A stretch of 64,000 bases of DNA from Pseudomonas sp. FEN (lineage in GTDB: Bacteria > Pseudomonadota > Gammaproteobacteria > Pseudomonadales > Pseudomonadaceae). The notes beneath the pieces are model-generated. The model saw only the letters and a program-made list of their open reading frames with translations. It did no database searches and had not been told where the DNA came from. A program made the position numbers and the translations under genes. This document shows positions 53,149 to 61,123 of this stretch, one piece after another (position 1 is the first letter of the stretch; every line of letters begins with the position of its first letter). The stretch covers positions 62,001-126,000 of the forward strand of contig NZ_CAJFDC010000033.1 in assembly GCF_904067045.1 (NCBI RefSeq). The letters are read 5' to 3'.

Positions 53149-54039
53149 TCAGAGCAGCATCGCCACGGCTTTTTCGCCGACGATCTCCAGCAGGGCCTTC
53201 AAGGCGGCGCTCGGCTCGCGATCCTTTAGCGTCAGGGCGTACAGGGTAACGCCGATGGCGGGTGACAGTGGGCAGACATCCAGCCCGCCGGCCCTGGCGC
53301 CGACGGCCGTGAACGGATCGACAATTGCCAGCCCTTCGCCGGCTTCGACCATGCTGCGCATCATCTGGTAGGTCTGTACCCGGGTCTGCACCAGTGGTGC
53401 TGGCCGCAGGGCTTGCAGTTTGCCATCGAGCATCAGGCTCAGGGTGTCCTGCTCCTCCAGGCCGACCATGGACTGTCCGGCCAGCTCCTGCAGCGCGATG
53501 TACTTCTGCCTGGGTTGCAGCCAGCCGTGCGGCGCCAGTAATTGCAACTTGCCTTCGGCCAGGACCTGGCCATGAATCTGAGGGTGATCGGGGTTGTGCA
53601 GGCTCAGGCCCAGTTCGACCTCCCGGAGCAACAAGCCGCGGACGATCTCGCGGGTATGCTGGCTGGCGAGGGTGCAAGGGGTTTCGCGAAAGCGTCGGCG
53701 CAAGGCCGCCAGGCTCTGGGGCAACAGTTGTTGGGCCAGGGTTGGTGTACAGACTACCCGCAACGCCGGGTCCTGGTGCTGGCGCAGGCTACTGGCCAGT
53801 CGCCGCAGCGGTTCCATTTCCGCGTACAGGCGGTGGAGCAGGGGTTGCAACTCACGGGTTTCGCGGGTTGCCTGCATTCGGCCGCGCACGCTGGCGAACA
53901 GCAGGAAGCCCAGCTGTTGCTCGGCGTCTTGCAGCGTGCTGCTGACGGTGGCCGTGGGCAGTTGCAGCAACTCGGCGGCGGCGCCGAGGTTGCCTGTCTG
54001 CAGGAGGGCCTGGATTACTTCGATATGGCGTAAACGCAT
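53149..54039 (-). CDS. LysR-family transcriptional regulator
   Basis: A 296-residue regulator. The winged helix is at residues 1-60: MRLRHIEVIQALLQTGNLGA and LLQLPTATVSSTLQDAEQQL, slightly off the usual LysR consensus. A periplasmic-binding-protein-like effector domain runs from about 90 to 290 (TPTLAQQLLPQSLAALRRRF, YKLAIG-free end). It converges on the GNAT gene and has no enzyme gene divergent from it within 100 bases, so its target is not obvious. The small gene at 54140 lies upstream on the same strand. Confidence 0.9.
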   Translation of the reverse strand: MRLRHIEVIQALLQTGNLGAAAELLQLPTATVSSTLQDAEQQLGFLLFASVRGRMQATRETRELQPLLHRLYAEMEPLRRLASSLRQHQDPALRVVCTPTLAQQLLPQSLAALRRRFRETPCTLASQHTREIVRGLLLREVELGLSLHNPDHPQIHGQVLAEGKLQLLAPHGWLQPRQKYIALQELAGQSMVGLEEQDTLSLMLDGKLQALRPAPLVQTRVQTYQMMRSMVEAGEGLAIVDPFTAVGARAGGLDVCPLSPAIGVTLYALTLKDREPSAALKALLEIVGEKAVAMLL

Positions 54040-54139
54040 GCTTGAAGTCCGTGTCCAGCCGGGAGGAGGTCAGTGGACTGATCCTAACCCAAGTCTGCTC
54101 GCATGACTTCAGGTGGCTGCCTGCGTCGGTTGTCGCGGA

Positions 54140-54379
54140 TCAGGACGCGGCGGTCGAGGTCTCCGGTTCACGGGTGAGCGTGACTCCGGATTGAACCAGT
54201 TGGAAGGAATTGTCGTCGAGTTTGTTGACGCGATCGCCAATGGCCAGTTTGTAGGTGGTGACAGGCTCCGTGCCGGCCAGGCCTTCGGCTGAAGGCGTGG
54301 ATTCCTGGAACTCATGCACGGAATAGACGCGACCTTCCGCGTCCCTTGCATGAAATTGTCCAACGAGTACTGCGGCCAT
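54140..54379 (-). CDS. Small conserved-looking protein of unknown function
   Basis: A 79-residue soluble protein I do not recognise. The start ATG 54379 (MAAVLVGQFHARDAEGRVYS) is preceded by AGAGG at fair distance; the frame is open to 54406. The sequence looks like a compact beta-rich domain: GQFHARDAEGRVYSVHEFQE, then VTTYKLAIGDRVNKLDDNSF and LVQSGVTLTREPE. Codon choice is GC-rich at third positions, as in real genes here. It lies 100 bases upstream of the LysR gene on the same strand and divergent from the FMN reductase. Confidence 0.72.
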   Translation of the reverse strand: MAAVLVGQFHARDAEGRVYSVHEFQESTPSAEGLAGTEPVTTYKLAIGDRVNKLDDNSFQLVQSGVTLTREPETSTAAS

Positions 54380-54596
54380 CTGTTTAGAACCTCTGGAAAT
54401 GAACACCCGATTTGCGGTTCAGTAGACCGTGGTTTGGCGGGGGAGTTTTGCGCGGGGGAAAAAATAGTCCCCTCACTCTACAGGCTCTGCGACGAAGAGG
54501 GGGAAAGCAGTGGACTGACGGGGAACAAATCGTCGGGGCAATGACGTTTGATCATCTATAACTAGTGTTCCTTCGCCTAGATAGTCGGGAGTTCTC

Positions 54597-55157
54597 ATGA
54601 GCAACGTCTACACGGTCGCTGTCCTGGTTGGCAGCCTGAGAAAACAATCGATCAACCGCAAGGTCGCGCTGGCCCTGGCCGGGCTGGCACCGACAAACCT
54701 GAAGCTTGCGATCGTCGAGATCGGCGATCTGCCACTTTACAGCGAAGACCTCGATGCCGGCGTGCCGCCGACCGCCTTTACGGCTTTTCGCGAACAGGTC
54801 AGGGCCTCCGACGCGGTGCTGTTCGTCACCCCGGAGTACAACCGCTCGGTGCCCGGGGTGCTGAAAAATGCCATCGACGTCGGTTCGCGGCCTTATGGCA
54901 AAAGTGTCTGGGGCGGCAAACCGGGCGCGGTGATCAGTGCCTCACCGGGCGCGATTGGCGGTTTTGGCGCCAATCACCATTTACGCCAGTCGCTGGTGTT
55001 TCTCGACGTGCCATGCATGCAACAGCCGGAAGCTTATCTGGGCGGCGCGGGTGGCGCCTTCGACGACGCGGGTCAACTGTCGGAGTCGGTCCGGCCGTTC
55101 CTGCAAAGCTTTATCGATGCCTATGGGCAATGGGTCGAGCGCTTCAAGAAGGCCTGA
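54597..55157 (+). CDS. NADPH-dependent FMN reductase (ChrR/YieF-like)
   Basis: A 186-residue flavodoxin-fold reductase that passes electrons from NAD(P)H to quinones, chromate or FMN. The FMN phosphate loop is VGSLRKQSINRKVALALAG and the second flavin loop VTPEYNRSVPGVLKNAIDV. The end LRQSLVFLDVPCMQQPEAYL is typical. A ribosome site GGGAG precedes ATG 54597. Roles in quinone or chromate reduction are known in the family; the real substrate here is unknown. Confidence 0.93.
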   Translation: MSNVYTVAVLVGSLRKQSINRKVALALAGLAPTNLKLAIVEIGDLPLYSEDLDAGVPPTAFTAFREQVRASDAVLFVTPEYNRSVPGVLKNAIDVGSRPYGKSVWGGKPGAVISASPGAIGGFGANHHLRQSLVFLDVPCMQQPEAYLGGAGGAFDDAGQLSESVRPFLQSFIDAYGQWVERFKKA

Positions 55158-55197
55158 GCCGACGTGTCGCTGAAACCCTGGTTGCGCCAGGCCAGCA

Positions 55198-56028
55198 CTA
55201 GCCGTTGCCCTGCGGCATTTCACCTCTGGCCAGGCGCTGGTTGATATCGGCGATCACCTGCGGCAGGTCGGTGAGGGTGTCGATCAGGTAGTGCGGCCGG
55301 GAGCCGGCGAACAACCCCTGGATACGCTGGCGCTCGGCGTCCAGGGTCGCCCGGTCGAGGGCTCGGTATTGCTCATGGGTCAGCCCCAGCGCATTGCCCG
55401 AACACACCAGGGCCACAGTCCACATGCCAGCCCGGCGGCCTTCGAGGATCCCCGGCACGGTGTCATCGACCTTGACGCAGGCGGCGACATCGTCGATGCC
55501 CAGCGCGATCACGTTGGCCAGCGCCTGGGCCGGCCAGGGGCGCCCGTTTGGCACCTCGTCGGTGGCGACCACGTGGTCGGCGACGTAGCCGTTGCGGGCG
55601 GCGAGGGCCACCACCGTCGCCATGACCCGGGCCGGATAGCCCGAGCAGGAGCCGATCTTCAGTCCTTGTTGGCGCAGGGTGGCGATGGTCTCGAGGGCTC
55701 CGGGTATCAGCGCCGAGTGTTCGGCGATCTTTTCGATCTGCAGAGGCATGAAACGCTCATAAATGGCGCTGACGTCATCATCGCTCGGGGCGCGACCGAA
55801 TACCTGGCGGTAGCGCTCGCTGATCGCCGGTTGGTCGCACAGGGTGCGGATGTGGTCCCACTTGCCCATGCCCATGGGGCCGCGGGCTTCTTCGATGGAA
55901 ATCGGCACGTCGAATTCGGCGAAGGCCTCGACGAAGATCCGGGTCGGCGCGAACGAGCCGAAATCGACGACGGTACCGGCCCAGTCGAGGATGGCGGCTT
56001 GCAGTTGGGTGGGGTTGTGGTAGTTCAT
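55198..56028 (-). CDS. phnX: Phosphonoacetaldehyde hydrolase (phosphonatase)
   Basis: A 276-residue HAD-superfamily enzyme that cleaves phosphonoacetaldehyde to acetaldehyde and phosphate, breaking a C-P bond. The nucleophile motif is AILDWAGTVVDFGS (the DWAGT form that marks PhnX), the Schiff-base Lys is in ARGPMGMGKWDHIRTL, and the end has VKVDDTVPGILEGRRAGMW. It is the second step after PhnW, whose gene lies 157 bases upstream on the same strand with a REP-like repeat in between. Confidence 0.96.
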   Translation of the reverse strand: MNYHNPTQLQAAILDWAGTVVDFGSFAPTRIFVEAFAEFDVPISIEEARGPMGMGKWDHIRTLCDQPAISERYRQVFGRAPSDDDVSAIYERFMPLQIEKIAEHSALIPGALETIATLRQQGLKIGSCSGYPARVMATVVALAARNGYVADHVVATDEVPNGRPWPAQALANVIALGIDDVAACVKVDDTVPGILEGRRAGMWTVALVCSGNALGLTHEQYRALDRATLDAERQRIQGLFAGSRPHYLIDTLTDLPQVIADINQRLARGEMPQGNG

Positions 56029-56079
56029 GAACGGTCAGCCTCGAATACGATAATAAAAAATGGGAAGGCGAATTGGTCG

Positions 56080-56163
56080 GAGCCAGCTTGCTGGCGATGC
56101 GATCGGACAGCGCCATCGCCGTTGCCAGGAATAACGCTATCGCCAGCAAGCTGGCTCCTACAG
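56080..56163. repeat. REP-type inverted repeat between phnW and phnX
   Basis: GGAGCCAGCTTGCTGGCGAT and the complementary ATCGCCAGCAAGCTGGCTCC (starting at 56139) form the outer arms, with CGATCGGACAGCGCCATCG in the loop. It is a third REP group in this window. It lies inside the phnW-phnX unit, so it may alter the ratio of the two proteins. Confidence 0.85.
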
Positions 56164-56185
56164 GGGGCGTGTCCGGTTTGAGTTT

Positions 56186-57295
56186 CTAGAGCTCCAGCAC
56201 TTGCATTTCCCGCAGCGCCGCGGCGATCGCGGCGACCGCCGCCCGCATGTCGCCGCGCCCAACCTGGCCGATACAACCGACCCGAAAGGTTTCGACCCGG
56301 GTCAGCTTGCCCGGATAAAGAATGAAACCCTTGGCCTTGACCCGCTCATAGAACGCCTGGAACCGGTAGCGCGGATCATTCGGGGCATGGAAGGTGACGA
56401 TGATCGGCGCCTGGATCGCCGCCGGCAGGAAGCTGCGCAAGCCCAGTCGGTCCATTTCCGCCAGCAGGACCTGGCAGTTGTCGGCATAGCGCCCGAGACG
56501 GGCGGGCAGGCCACCTTCCTCGTGGTACTGCAACAGGGCTTCGTGCAGCGCCGCGACCACATGGGTCGGCGGGGTGAAACGCCATTGGCCGGTTCTGGCC
56601 ATGTAAGCGTGCTGATCGTGCAAGTCCATGGCCAGCGAATGCGAGTTGCCGGCAGCCGCGGCCAGCGCTTCCTTGCGGACAAAGACGAAGCCCATCCCGG
56701 GCACGCCTTCCAGGCATTTGCCGGAAGCGGCGATCAGCGCCTCGAACGGCACTTGGCGGGCGTCGATGGGCAAGGCACCAAAAGAACTCATGGCGTCGAC
56801 GATCAGCCGCTTGCCATGGCGGGCGACCACCTCGGCGATCTCCGCCAGCGGATTGAGGATGCCGGTGCTGGTTTCACAGTGGACCAGCGCCACGTGGCTG
56901 ATGCTCGGGTCGGCGTGTAGCAGGTGCTCGACATCGGCGGCGGTAGTGGGCGCATCCTCGGCGGACTCGAAGGTGCTGAACGAACGCCCCAGCACTTCGC
57001 AGATCCGCGCCAGGCGTTTGCCATAGGCACCGTTGATCAGCACCAGCACTTTGCCGTTGCGTGGCACCAGGGTGCCGATGGCCGCCTCCACGGCGAATGT
57101 GCCGCTGCCTTGCAAGGGCACGCAGTGATGGCTGTCGGTGCCGTTGACGATCACCAGTAGCTGTTCACGCAGGCTGGCGGTCAATTGGTTGAATCCCTCA
57201 TCCCAGGAGCCCCAGTCCAGGTCCATCGCCTGGCGCGTGCGGGCCGAGGTGGTCAGTGGACCCGGGGTGAGCAGGATGGGGGCGGCAGGACGCAT
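56186..57295 (-). CDS. phnW: 2-Aminoethylphosphonate:pyruvate aminotransferase
   Basis: A 369-residue class V PLP enzyme that converts 2-aminoethylphosphonate and pyruvate to phosphonoacetaldehyde and alanine. The PLP lysine is in LIAASGKCLEGVPGMGFVFV. Family marks include ILLTPGPLTTSARTRQAMDL and DWGSWDEGFNQLT at the start. ATG 57295 matches the family; the frame open to 57433 crosses the divergent regulator's promoter. With PhnX it lets the cell use aminoethylphosphonate as phosphorus, nitrogen or carbon source. No phosphonate transporter is in the window. Confidence 0.96.
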   Translation of the reverse strand: MRPAAPILLTPGPLTTSARTRQAMDLDWGSWDEGFNQLTASLREQLLVIVNGTDSHHCVPLQGSGTFAVEAAIGTLVPRNGKVLVLINGAYGKRLARICEVLGRSFSTFESAEDAPTTAADVEHLLHADPSISHVALVHCETSTGILNPLAEIAEVVARHGKRLIVDAMSSFGALPIDARQVPFEALIAASGKCLEGVPGMGFVFVRKEALAAAAGNSHSLAMDLHDQHAYMARTGQWRFTPPTHVVAALHEALLQYHEEGGLPARLGRYADNCQVLLAEMDRLGLRSFLPAAIQAPIIVTFHAPNDPRYRFQAFYERVKAKGFILYPGKLTRVETFRVGCIGQVGRGDMRAAVAAIAAALREMQVLEL

Positions 57296-57408
57296 GCTGG
57301 TTTCTCGTGGCGGGGATCGTTGATGGGATACAGGGCATAAATTGCCGTTTGGCTTGTCATCAATCAAATTGTTTGTTGTTATGCGAGCTATCAGTGAGGC
57401 CGATAGCC

Positions 57409-58293
57409 ATGAACCTGTTCCAACTGCGTGCATTCGATGCCGTGGCCCGCGAGGGCAGCTTTACTCGCGCCGCGGCCCGCTTGTTTATCAGCCAACCGGC
57501 GGTGACCGGGCATATCAAGGCCCTGGAAGAGCACTACCAGGTCACCTTGCTCCGGCGCACGGCGCGCCGCGTGGAGCTGACCGCCGAAGGCACCCGGCTG
57601 GCGGCCATTACCCGGGCGATGTTCGGTCTGGCCGAGGAAGCCCGGGCCATGCTCGAAGCCAATCGGCAACTGTTGACCGGACGTCTGGAAATCGCCGCGG
57701 ACGGGCCGCATATGGTCATGCCGATGCTTGCCCGGCTCAGGGCGCGCTATCCGGGAATCACCGTCAACCTGAGACTGGGCAATGCCCAGGAAACCCTGGC
57801 CGCGCTGTTGTCCGAGCATGCCGATGTGGCGGTGCTGACCGAGGTCGAGCCGCGCAAGGGCCTGTACCTGCAAGCCCTGAGCGAGTCGCGGATCTGTGCG
57901 CTGGTGCCGCAGGGGCATCCGTGGCGGGCCGAGCCGCGGGGTATTGCCCTGGAGCAGTTGGACCAGGTGATCATGGTGCTGCGCGAGCCGGGTTCGATCA
58001 CCCGGCGCACCTTCGACCAGGCCTGCGCGCAGGCGGCGGTGAATCCCCGGGTGCTGCTGGAGCTGGACAGTCGCGAGGCGGTGACCGAAGCGGTGGCGGC
58101 GGAGCTGGGGGTGGGGATCGTGTCGTCGCTGGAAGTCAGTCATGACCCCCGGGTGCGGGCGCTGCCGATCAACGGTGACGGCCTGCGCAACCGCCACCTG
58201 GTCGGCTGCCTGGAGCGGCGCAAGGAGTTGCGGCTGATTCAGGCGTTCCTCGGGCTGGTGCCGGAGACGCTGGCGTCATTCAAGCCATCCTGA
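57409..58293 (+). CDS. LysR-family regulator, probable activator of phnWX
   Basis: A 294-residue regulator with a standard N-terminal winged helix (MNLFQLRAFDAVAREGSFTR, LFISQPAVTGHIKALEEHYQ) and an effector domain (residues 90-290). It is divergent from phnW with 113 bases between, the classic arrangement for a LysR regulator and its target, so an aminoethylphosphonate-related ligand is likely. The intergenic bases are A/T-rich around 57360-57380. Its last 55 bases overlap the end of the convergent vgrG gene. I chose ATG 57409; the frame upstream to 57307 lies in the shared control region. Confidence 0.9.
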   Translation: MNLFQLRAFDAVAREGSFTRAAARLFISQPAVTGHIKALEEHYQVTLLRRTARRVELTAEGTRLAAITRAMFGLAEEARAMLEANRQLLTGRLEIAADGPHMVMPMLARLRARYPGITVNLRLGNAQETLAALLSEHADVAVLTEVEPRKGLYLQALSESRICALVPQGHPWRAEPRGIALEQLDQVIMVLREPGSITRRTFDQACAQAAVNPRVLLELDSREAVTEAVAAELGVGIVSSLEVSHDPRVRALPINGDGLRNRHLVGCLERRKELRLIQAFLGLVPETLASFKPS

Positions 58294-60059
58294 AGAAAGG
58301 CCTGGCGCTGGCGCTGGCTCCAATGCTGCTGGATGTACTCGTGCAGGGCCACACATTGTCCGGGGTAGAGCAGCCACAGCTGTTCCGGCGTGGCCGTCAG
58401 TTCCAGGGCCAGGCGCCGTCGGCAAGCACGGCCGAGCAGGGCGGCGCCACGGCTGTCACTCCGGCCTTCCAGAAGGATGTCATCACGACTCAGGCGTGCC
58501 AGTTCCTTGAGCCCGGGGCGAGGCATTCGGACGATGTACCAGATGTTTTCGCACAGGCAGTGGTTGGCATCTGACGGCTGTTCATACAAAAATAACTCCC
58601 CGGGATCGTCGTCCGGCGCGCCGACGATTTCCTCTTCTTCCCACGGCATGGGCGCGCAGAGCGGCACATCGGCCAGGGGGCACCCGTCGGCGGCGTACTG
58701 CTCCCGGTCGACGAGGAAACCGCAGATCAGCGGCTGGTCGGGCTCGTCCTCGACAAAGTCGATCAACACTTGGCTGCCGGCCTTCGGCGCACGGCCTTCG
58801 GCGACTCCCGCCGAGACCCAGCACCCCGGCGCGGCGTCCGCCGGCTGGACGCTGTTCGGCAACTGCACGCGCAGTCGTCCCTGGGCATCGGGGCGGGCGG
58901 TTCCGGCAGGCGGCCCTAATAGGGTGCCGATCTGATAACCCCGGGATACCGGTCGTTTCTCGCGCAAGGAGGGACGAAACGGTGTCGCCCAGGGGATGGC
59001 CCGGAAGTGGTTGCTGTAGCCGTGGGCGTTGAAACACTCGTCATGCAGGCTGTCGTCGTCCTCGACACTGAAGGCATCGACGGGGCCTCGATCCTGGCAC
59101 TGTTCGCCCAGGTGCTGGATTTCGGTGATCAGCCATTGATCATTGAGCGTCTGTCGCGGATGGCCGTCGATACGCCGGACTTCGCCGCTACGCAGGCTAT
59201 CCAGGTTGCTGTAACCCTGGATCTGGCGTTGTTCGCAGCGCAGCCGTTCGAGGATACGCTGGCTGCGTTGCTGTTCGTGTCGCTGCCCGGGCGTGGGGCT
59301 GGTGGTGTGCAAGCCGTAGGCGTTCGCCTGGTTGGCTGCCCCGTCGGCGGGTACCTGGGGTGGCCAGACCGAGGTATGGCCGGACAGTCGGCCGTCATGG
59401 CTGGCGAGCATCTGGTGACGCTCGTAGAGCTGGCTGATAAAGGGCTGTCCAAGTCCCTGGGCGCTGTCGTGACAGGGCAACACCCCCGCACGCTCGGGAA
59501 AGCTCTGCGGATCCTCGGCGAATACCAGGACATGGCGTTGCGGTGTCTGTTCGAAATGATAATGGATGCCTTCTTCCTCGCAGAGCCGGTTCAGCAGTTG
59601 CAGGTCGTTTTCATCCTGTTGCAGGCACAGGGCCCGGTTCGGGTACAGGCCTCGGTCGAGTTCGAAGCGGTAGTCGGCGGCAGCCAGTCCATGGGCGGCA
59701 AGCAGCCGCTGGAGCAGCGCCGGCACGCTCAGGTCGCAGTACGCCCGACGCCTTGGGTAACGTTCCAGGGCTTGCAGGCGAGGCACCAACACCACCTGAT
59801 AGTGGCATAGCCTGGGCTCCAGGTAGCGGCTGCTGATTTCATGAATGATCCCATGCCAACCGCCTTGCCCGGGGCCGCAACCGAGGAAGGCCGGACGCTG
59901 CAGCAGGGTCTCCAGGTCCAGGGCGGTGTCGCCCAGCAGATCCATCTCGAAGCGAAAGGGTTCGTTCAGGGCCTCGCGGCCCTTGAAGCGGATGACCGGC
60001 AAGGGGTCAGGGAGCAGACCGATGGTCAGTGAGATCTGTCGTTCCTTGTCCTGAGGCAT
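58239..60059 (-). CDS. vgrG: VgrG-family type VI secretion spike protein with atypical C-terminal region
   Basis: A 606-residue protein of the VgrG/gp27-gp5 family that would form the trimeric tip of a contractile injection system. The gp27-like part fills about residues 1-370 (FRFEMDLLGDTALDLETLLQ, YPNRALCLQQDENDLQLLNR, EEGIHYHFEQ). The OB-fold occupies about 374-452 (YQIGTLLGPPAGTARPDAQG, PKAGSQVLIDFVEDEPDQPL). Instead of the usual beta-helix needle, residues 453-606 form a different, helix-rich region (LFLYEQPSDANHCLCENIWY, LGRACRRRLALELTATPEQL). ATG 60059 gives MPQDKERQISLTIG. No tss, hcp, PAAR, effector or immunity gene is beside it, so it is an orphan locus. It overlaps the LysR gene by 55 bases. 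Confidence 0.88.
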   Translation of the reverse strand: MPQDKERQISLTIGLLPDPLPVIRFKGREALNEPFRFEMDLLGDTALDLETLLQRPAFLGCGPGQGGWHGIIHEISSRYLEPRLCHYQVVLVPRLQALERYPRRRAYCDLSVPALLQRLLAAHGLAAADYRFELDRGLYPNRALCLQQDENDLQLLNRLCEEEGIHYHFEQTPQRHVLVFAEDPQSFPERAGVLPCHDSAQGLGQPFISQLYERHQMLASHDGRLSGHTSVWPPQVPADGAANQANAYGLHTTSPTPGQRHEQQRSQRILERLRCEQRQIQGYSNLDSLRSGEVRRIDGHPRQTLNDQWLITEIQHLGEQCQDRGPVDAFSVEDDDSLHDECFNAHGYSNHFRAIPWATPFRPSLREKRPVSRGYQIGTLLGPPAGTARPDAQGRLRVQLPNSVQPADAAPGCWVSAGVAEGRAPKAGSQVLIDFVEDEPDQPLICGFLVDREQYAADGCPLADVPLCAPMPWEEEEIVGAPDDDPGELFLYEQPSDANHCLCENIWYIVRMPRPGLKELARLSRDDILLEGRSDSRGAALLGRACRRRLALELTATPEQLWLLYPGQCVALHEYIQQHWSQRQRQAFLQDGLNDASVSGTSPRNA

Positions 60060-60274
60060 TTCGTCTCTTCTCCACGGAATTTGCGGCAGAGGGTACGAAA
60101 AGCCGCAGGCGGCTGGACATAGCAAAAGCATGTTTGGGAAATTGCCTACGATCATCAGGGTAGAGTCGTAATCTTCGTCAGGTTTTGGTCGATTGGTGGG
60201 TTCTGGCCGTATAAACTGGGCGGCAAAGCGTCGGCCAATAAATGTCGCGACGCCTCTGATCGAGAGAGTGAGTA

Positions 60275-60979
60275 ATGGGCGCACAGTGGAAGGTTAAACA
60301 CAAAGAAGCGGCGGCCAACGCCAAGGGCAAGATCTTTGGCAAGCTGGTCAAGGAAATCACCATTGCCGCGCGCAACGGTGCGGACGTCGCCACCAACGCA
60401 CACCTGCGCCTGGTGGTCGAACAGGCGAAAAAAGCCTCGATGCCCCGCGAAACCCTGGAACGGGCCATCAAGAAAGGCTCGGGCCAATTGGGCGAGACCG
60501 TGCAGTATCACCGCGTGACCTACGAAGGTTTCGCCCCGCACCAGGTGCCACTGATCGTCGAGTGCGTCACCGACAATATCAACCGCACCGTGGCGGAAAT
60601 TCGCGTGGCGTTCCGCAAGGGCCAACTGGGGGCCTCGGGTTCGGTGTCCTGGGACTTCAACCATGTCGGCTTGATCGAAGCCGCCCCGGACAGCCCGGAC
60701 GCGGACCCGGAAATGGCCGCGATCGAAGCCGGTGCCCAGGATTTCGAACCGGGCGAGGACGGCGCGACCCTGTTCCTCACCGAGCCGACCGACCTCGATG
60801 CGGTGCAGAAAGCCCTGCCGGGGCAAGGTTTCACGGTATTGTCGGCCAAGCTGGGTTATCAGGCGAAGAACCCGGTCAGCGGCTTGAGCGACGAGCAGAT
60901 GGCGGAAGTCGAAGCCTTCCTCGAAGGCCTGGACAACCATGACGACGTGCAGGACATGTTTGTCGGCCTGGCGGGCTGA
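60275..60979 (+). CDS. YebC/PmpR-family protein (YeeN-like subgroup)
   Basis: A 234-residue protein of the YebC family, whose members act as transcription regulators or ribosome-associated translation factors. It shows the YeeN-like start MGAQWKVKHKEAAANAKGKI rather than MAGHSKWANI of the standard YebC. The family core is EITIAARNGADVATNAHLRL, ERAIKKGSGQLGETVQYHRV and TYEGFAPHQVPLIVE, then NRTVAEIRVAFRKGQLG. It is probably a second paralogue, since the main yebC usually sits by ruvC. It is divergent from vgrG and followed by a REPIN-like element. Confidence 0.9.
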   Translation: MGAQWKVKHKEAAANAKGKIFGKLVKEITIAARNGADVATNAHLRLVVEQAKKASMPRETLERAIKKGSGQLGETVQYHRVTYEGFAPHQVPLIVECVTDNINRTVAEIRVAFRKGQLGASGSVSWDFNHVGLIEAAPDSPDADPEMAAIEAGAQDFEPGEDGATLFLTEPTDLDAVQKALPGQGFTVLSAKLGYQAKNPVSGLSDEQMAEVEAFLEGLDNHDDVQDMFVGLAG

Positions 60980-60983
60980 TCCC

Positions 60984-61114
60984 GTGGCGAGCGGGCTTGC
61001 CCGCGCTGGGCTGCGAAGCAGCCCTAAAATCAGGGATTGCGCTGTATCAGGCAGAACGATGCGTGCGATTTTGCGACTGTTCCGCAGTCGAGCGCGGGCA
61101 AGCCCGCTCGCCAC
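60984..61114. repeat. REPIN-like palindromic repeat, copy 3
   Basis: The third copy of the approximately 131-base design: outer arms GTGGCGAGCGGGCTTGCCCG and its complement ending CGGGCAAGCCCGCTCGCCAC, inner arms GCTGCGAAGCAGCCC and GCGACTGTTCCGCAGTCG. It lies 5 bases after the YebC-like gene and 10 bases before the end of the LRR-kinase gene, filling the gap between two convergent genes. Confidence 0.9.
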
Positions 61115-61123
61115 CTGATCGTT

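Noticed and set aside
53137..61114. A type VI secretion cluster or prophage around vgrG.
   Set aside because: There are no tss, hcp, clpV, PAAR, tail or integrase genes; the neighbours are metabolic and regulatory genes.
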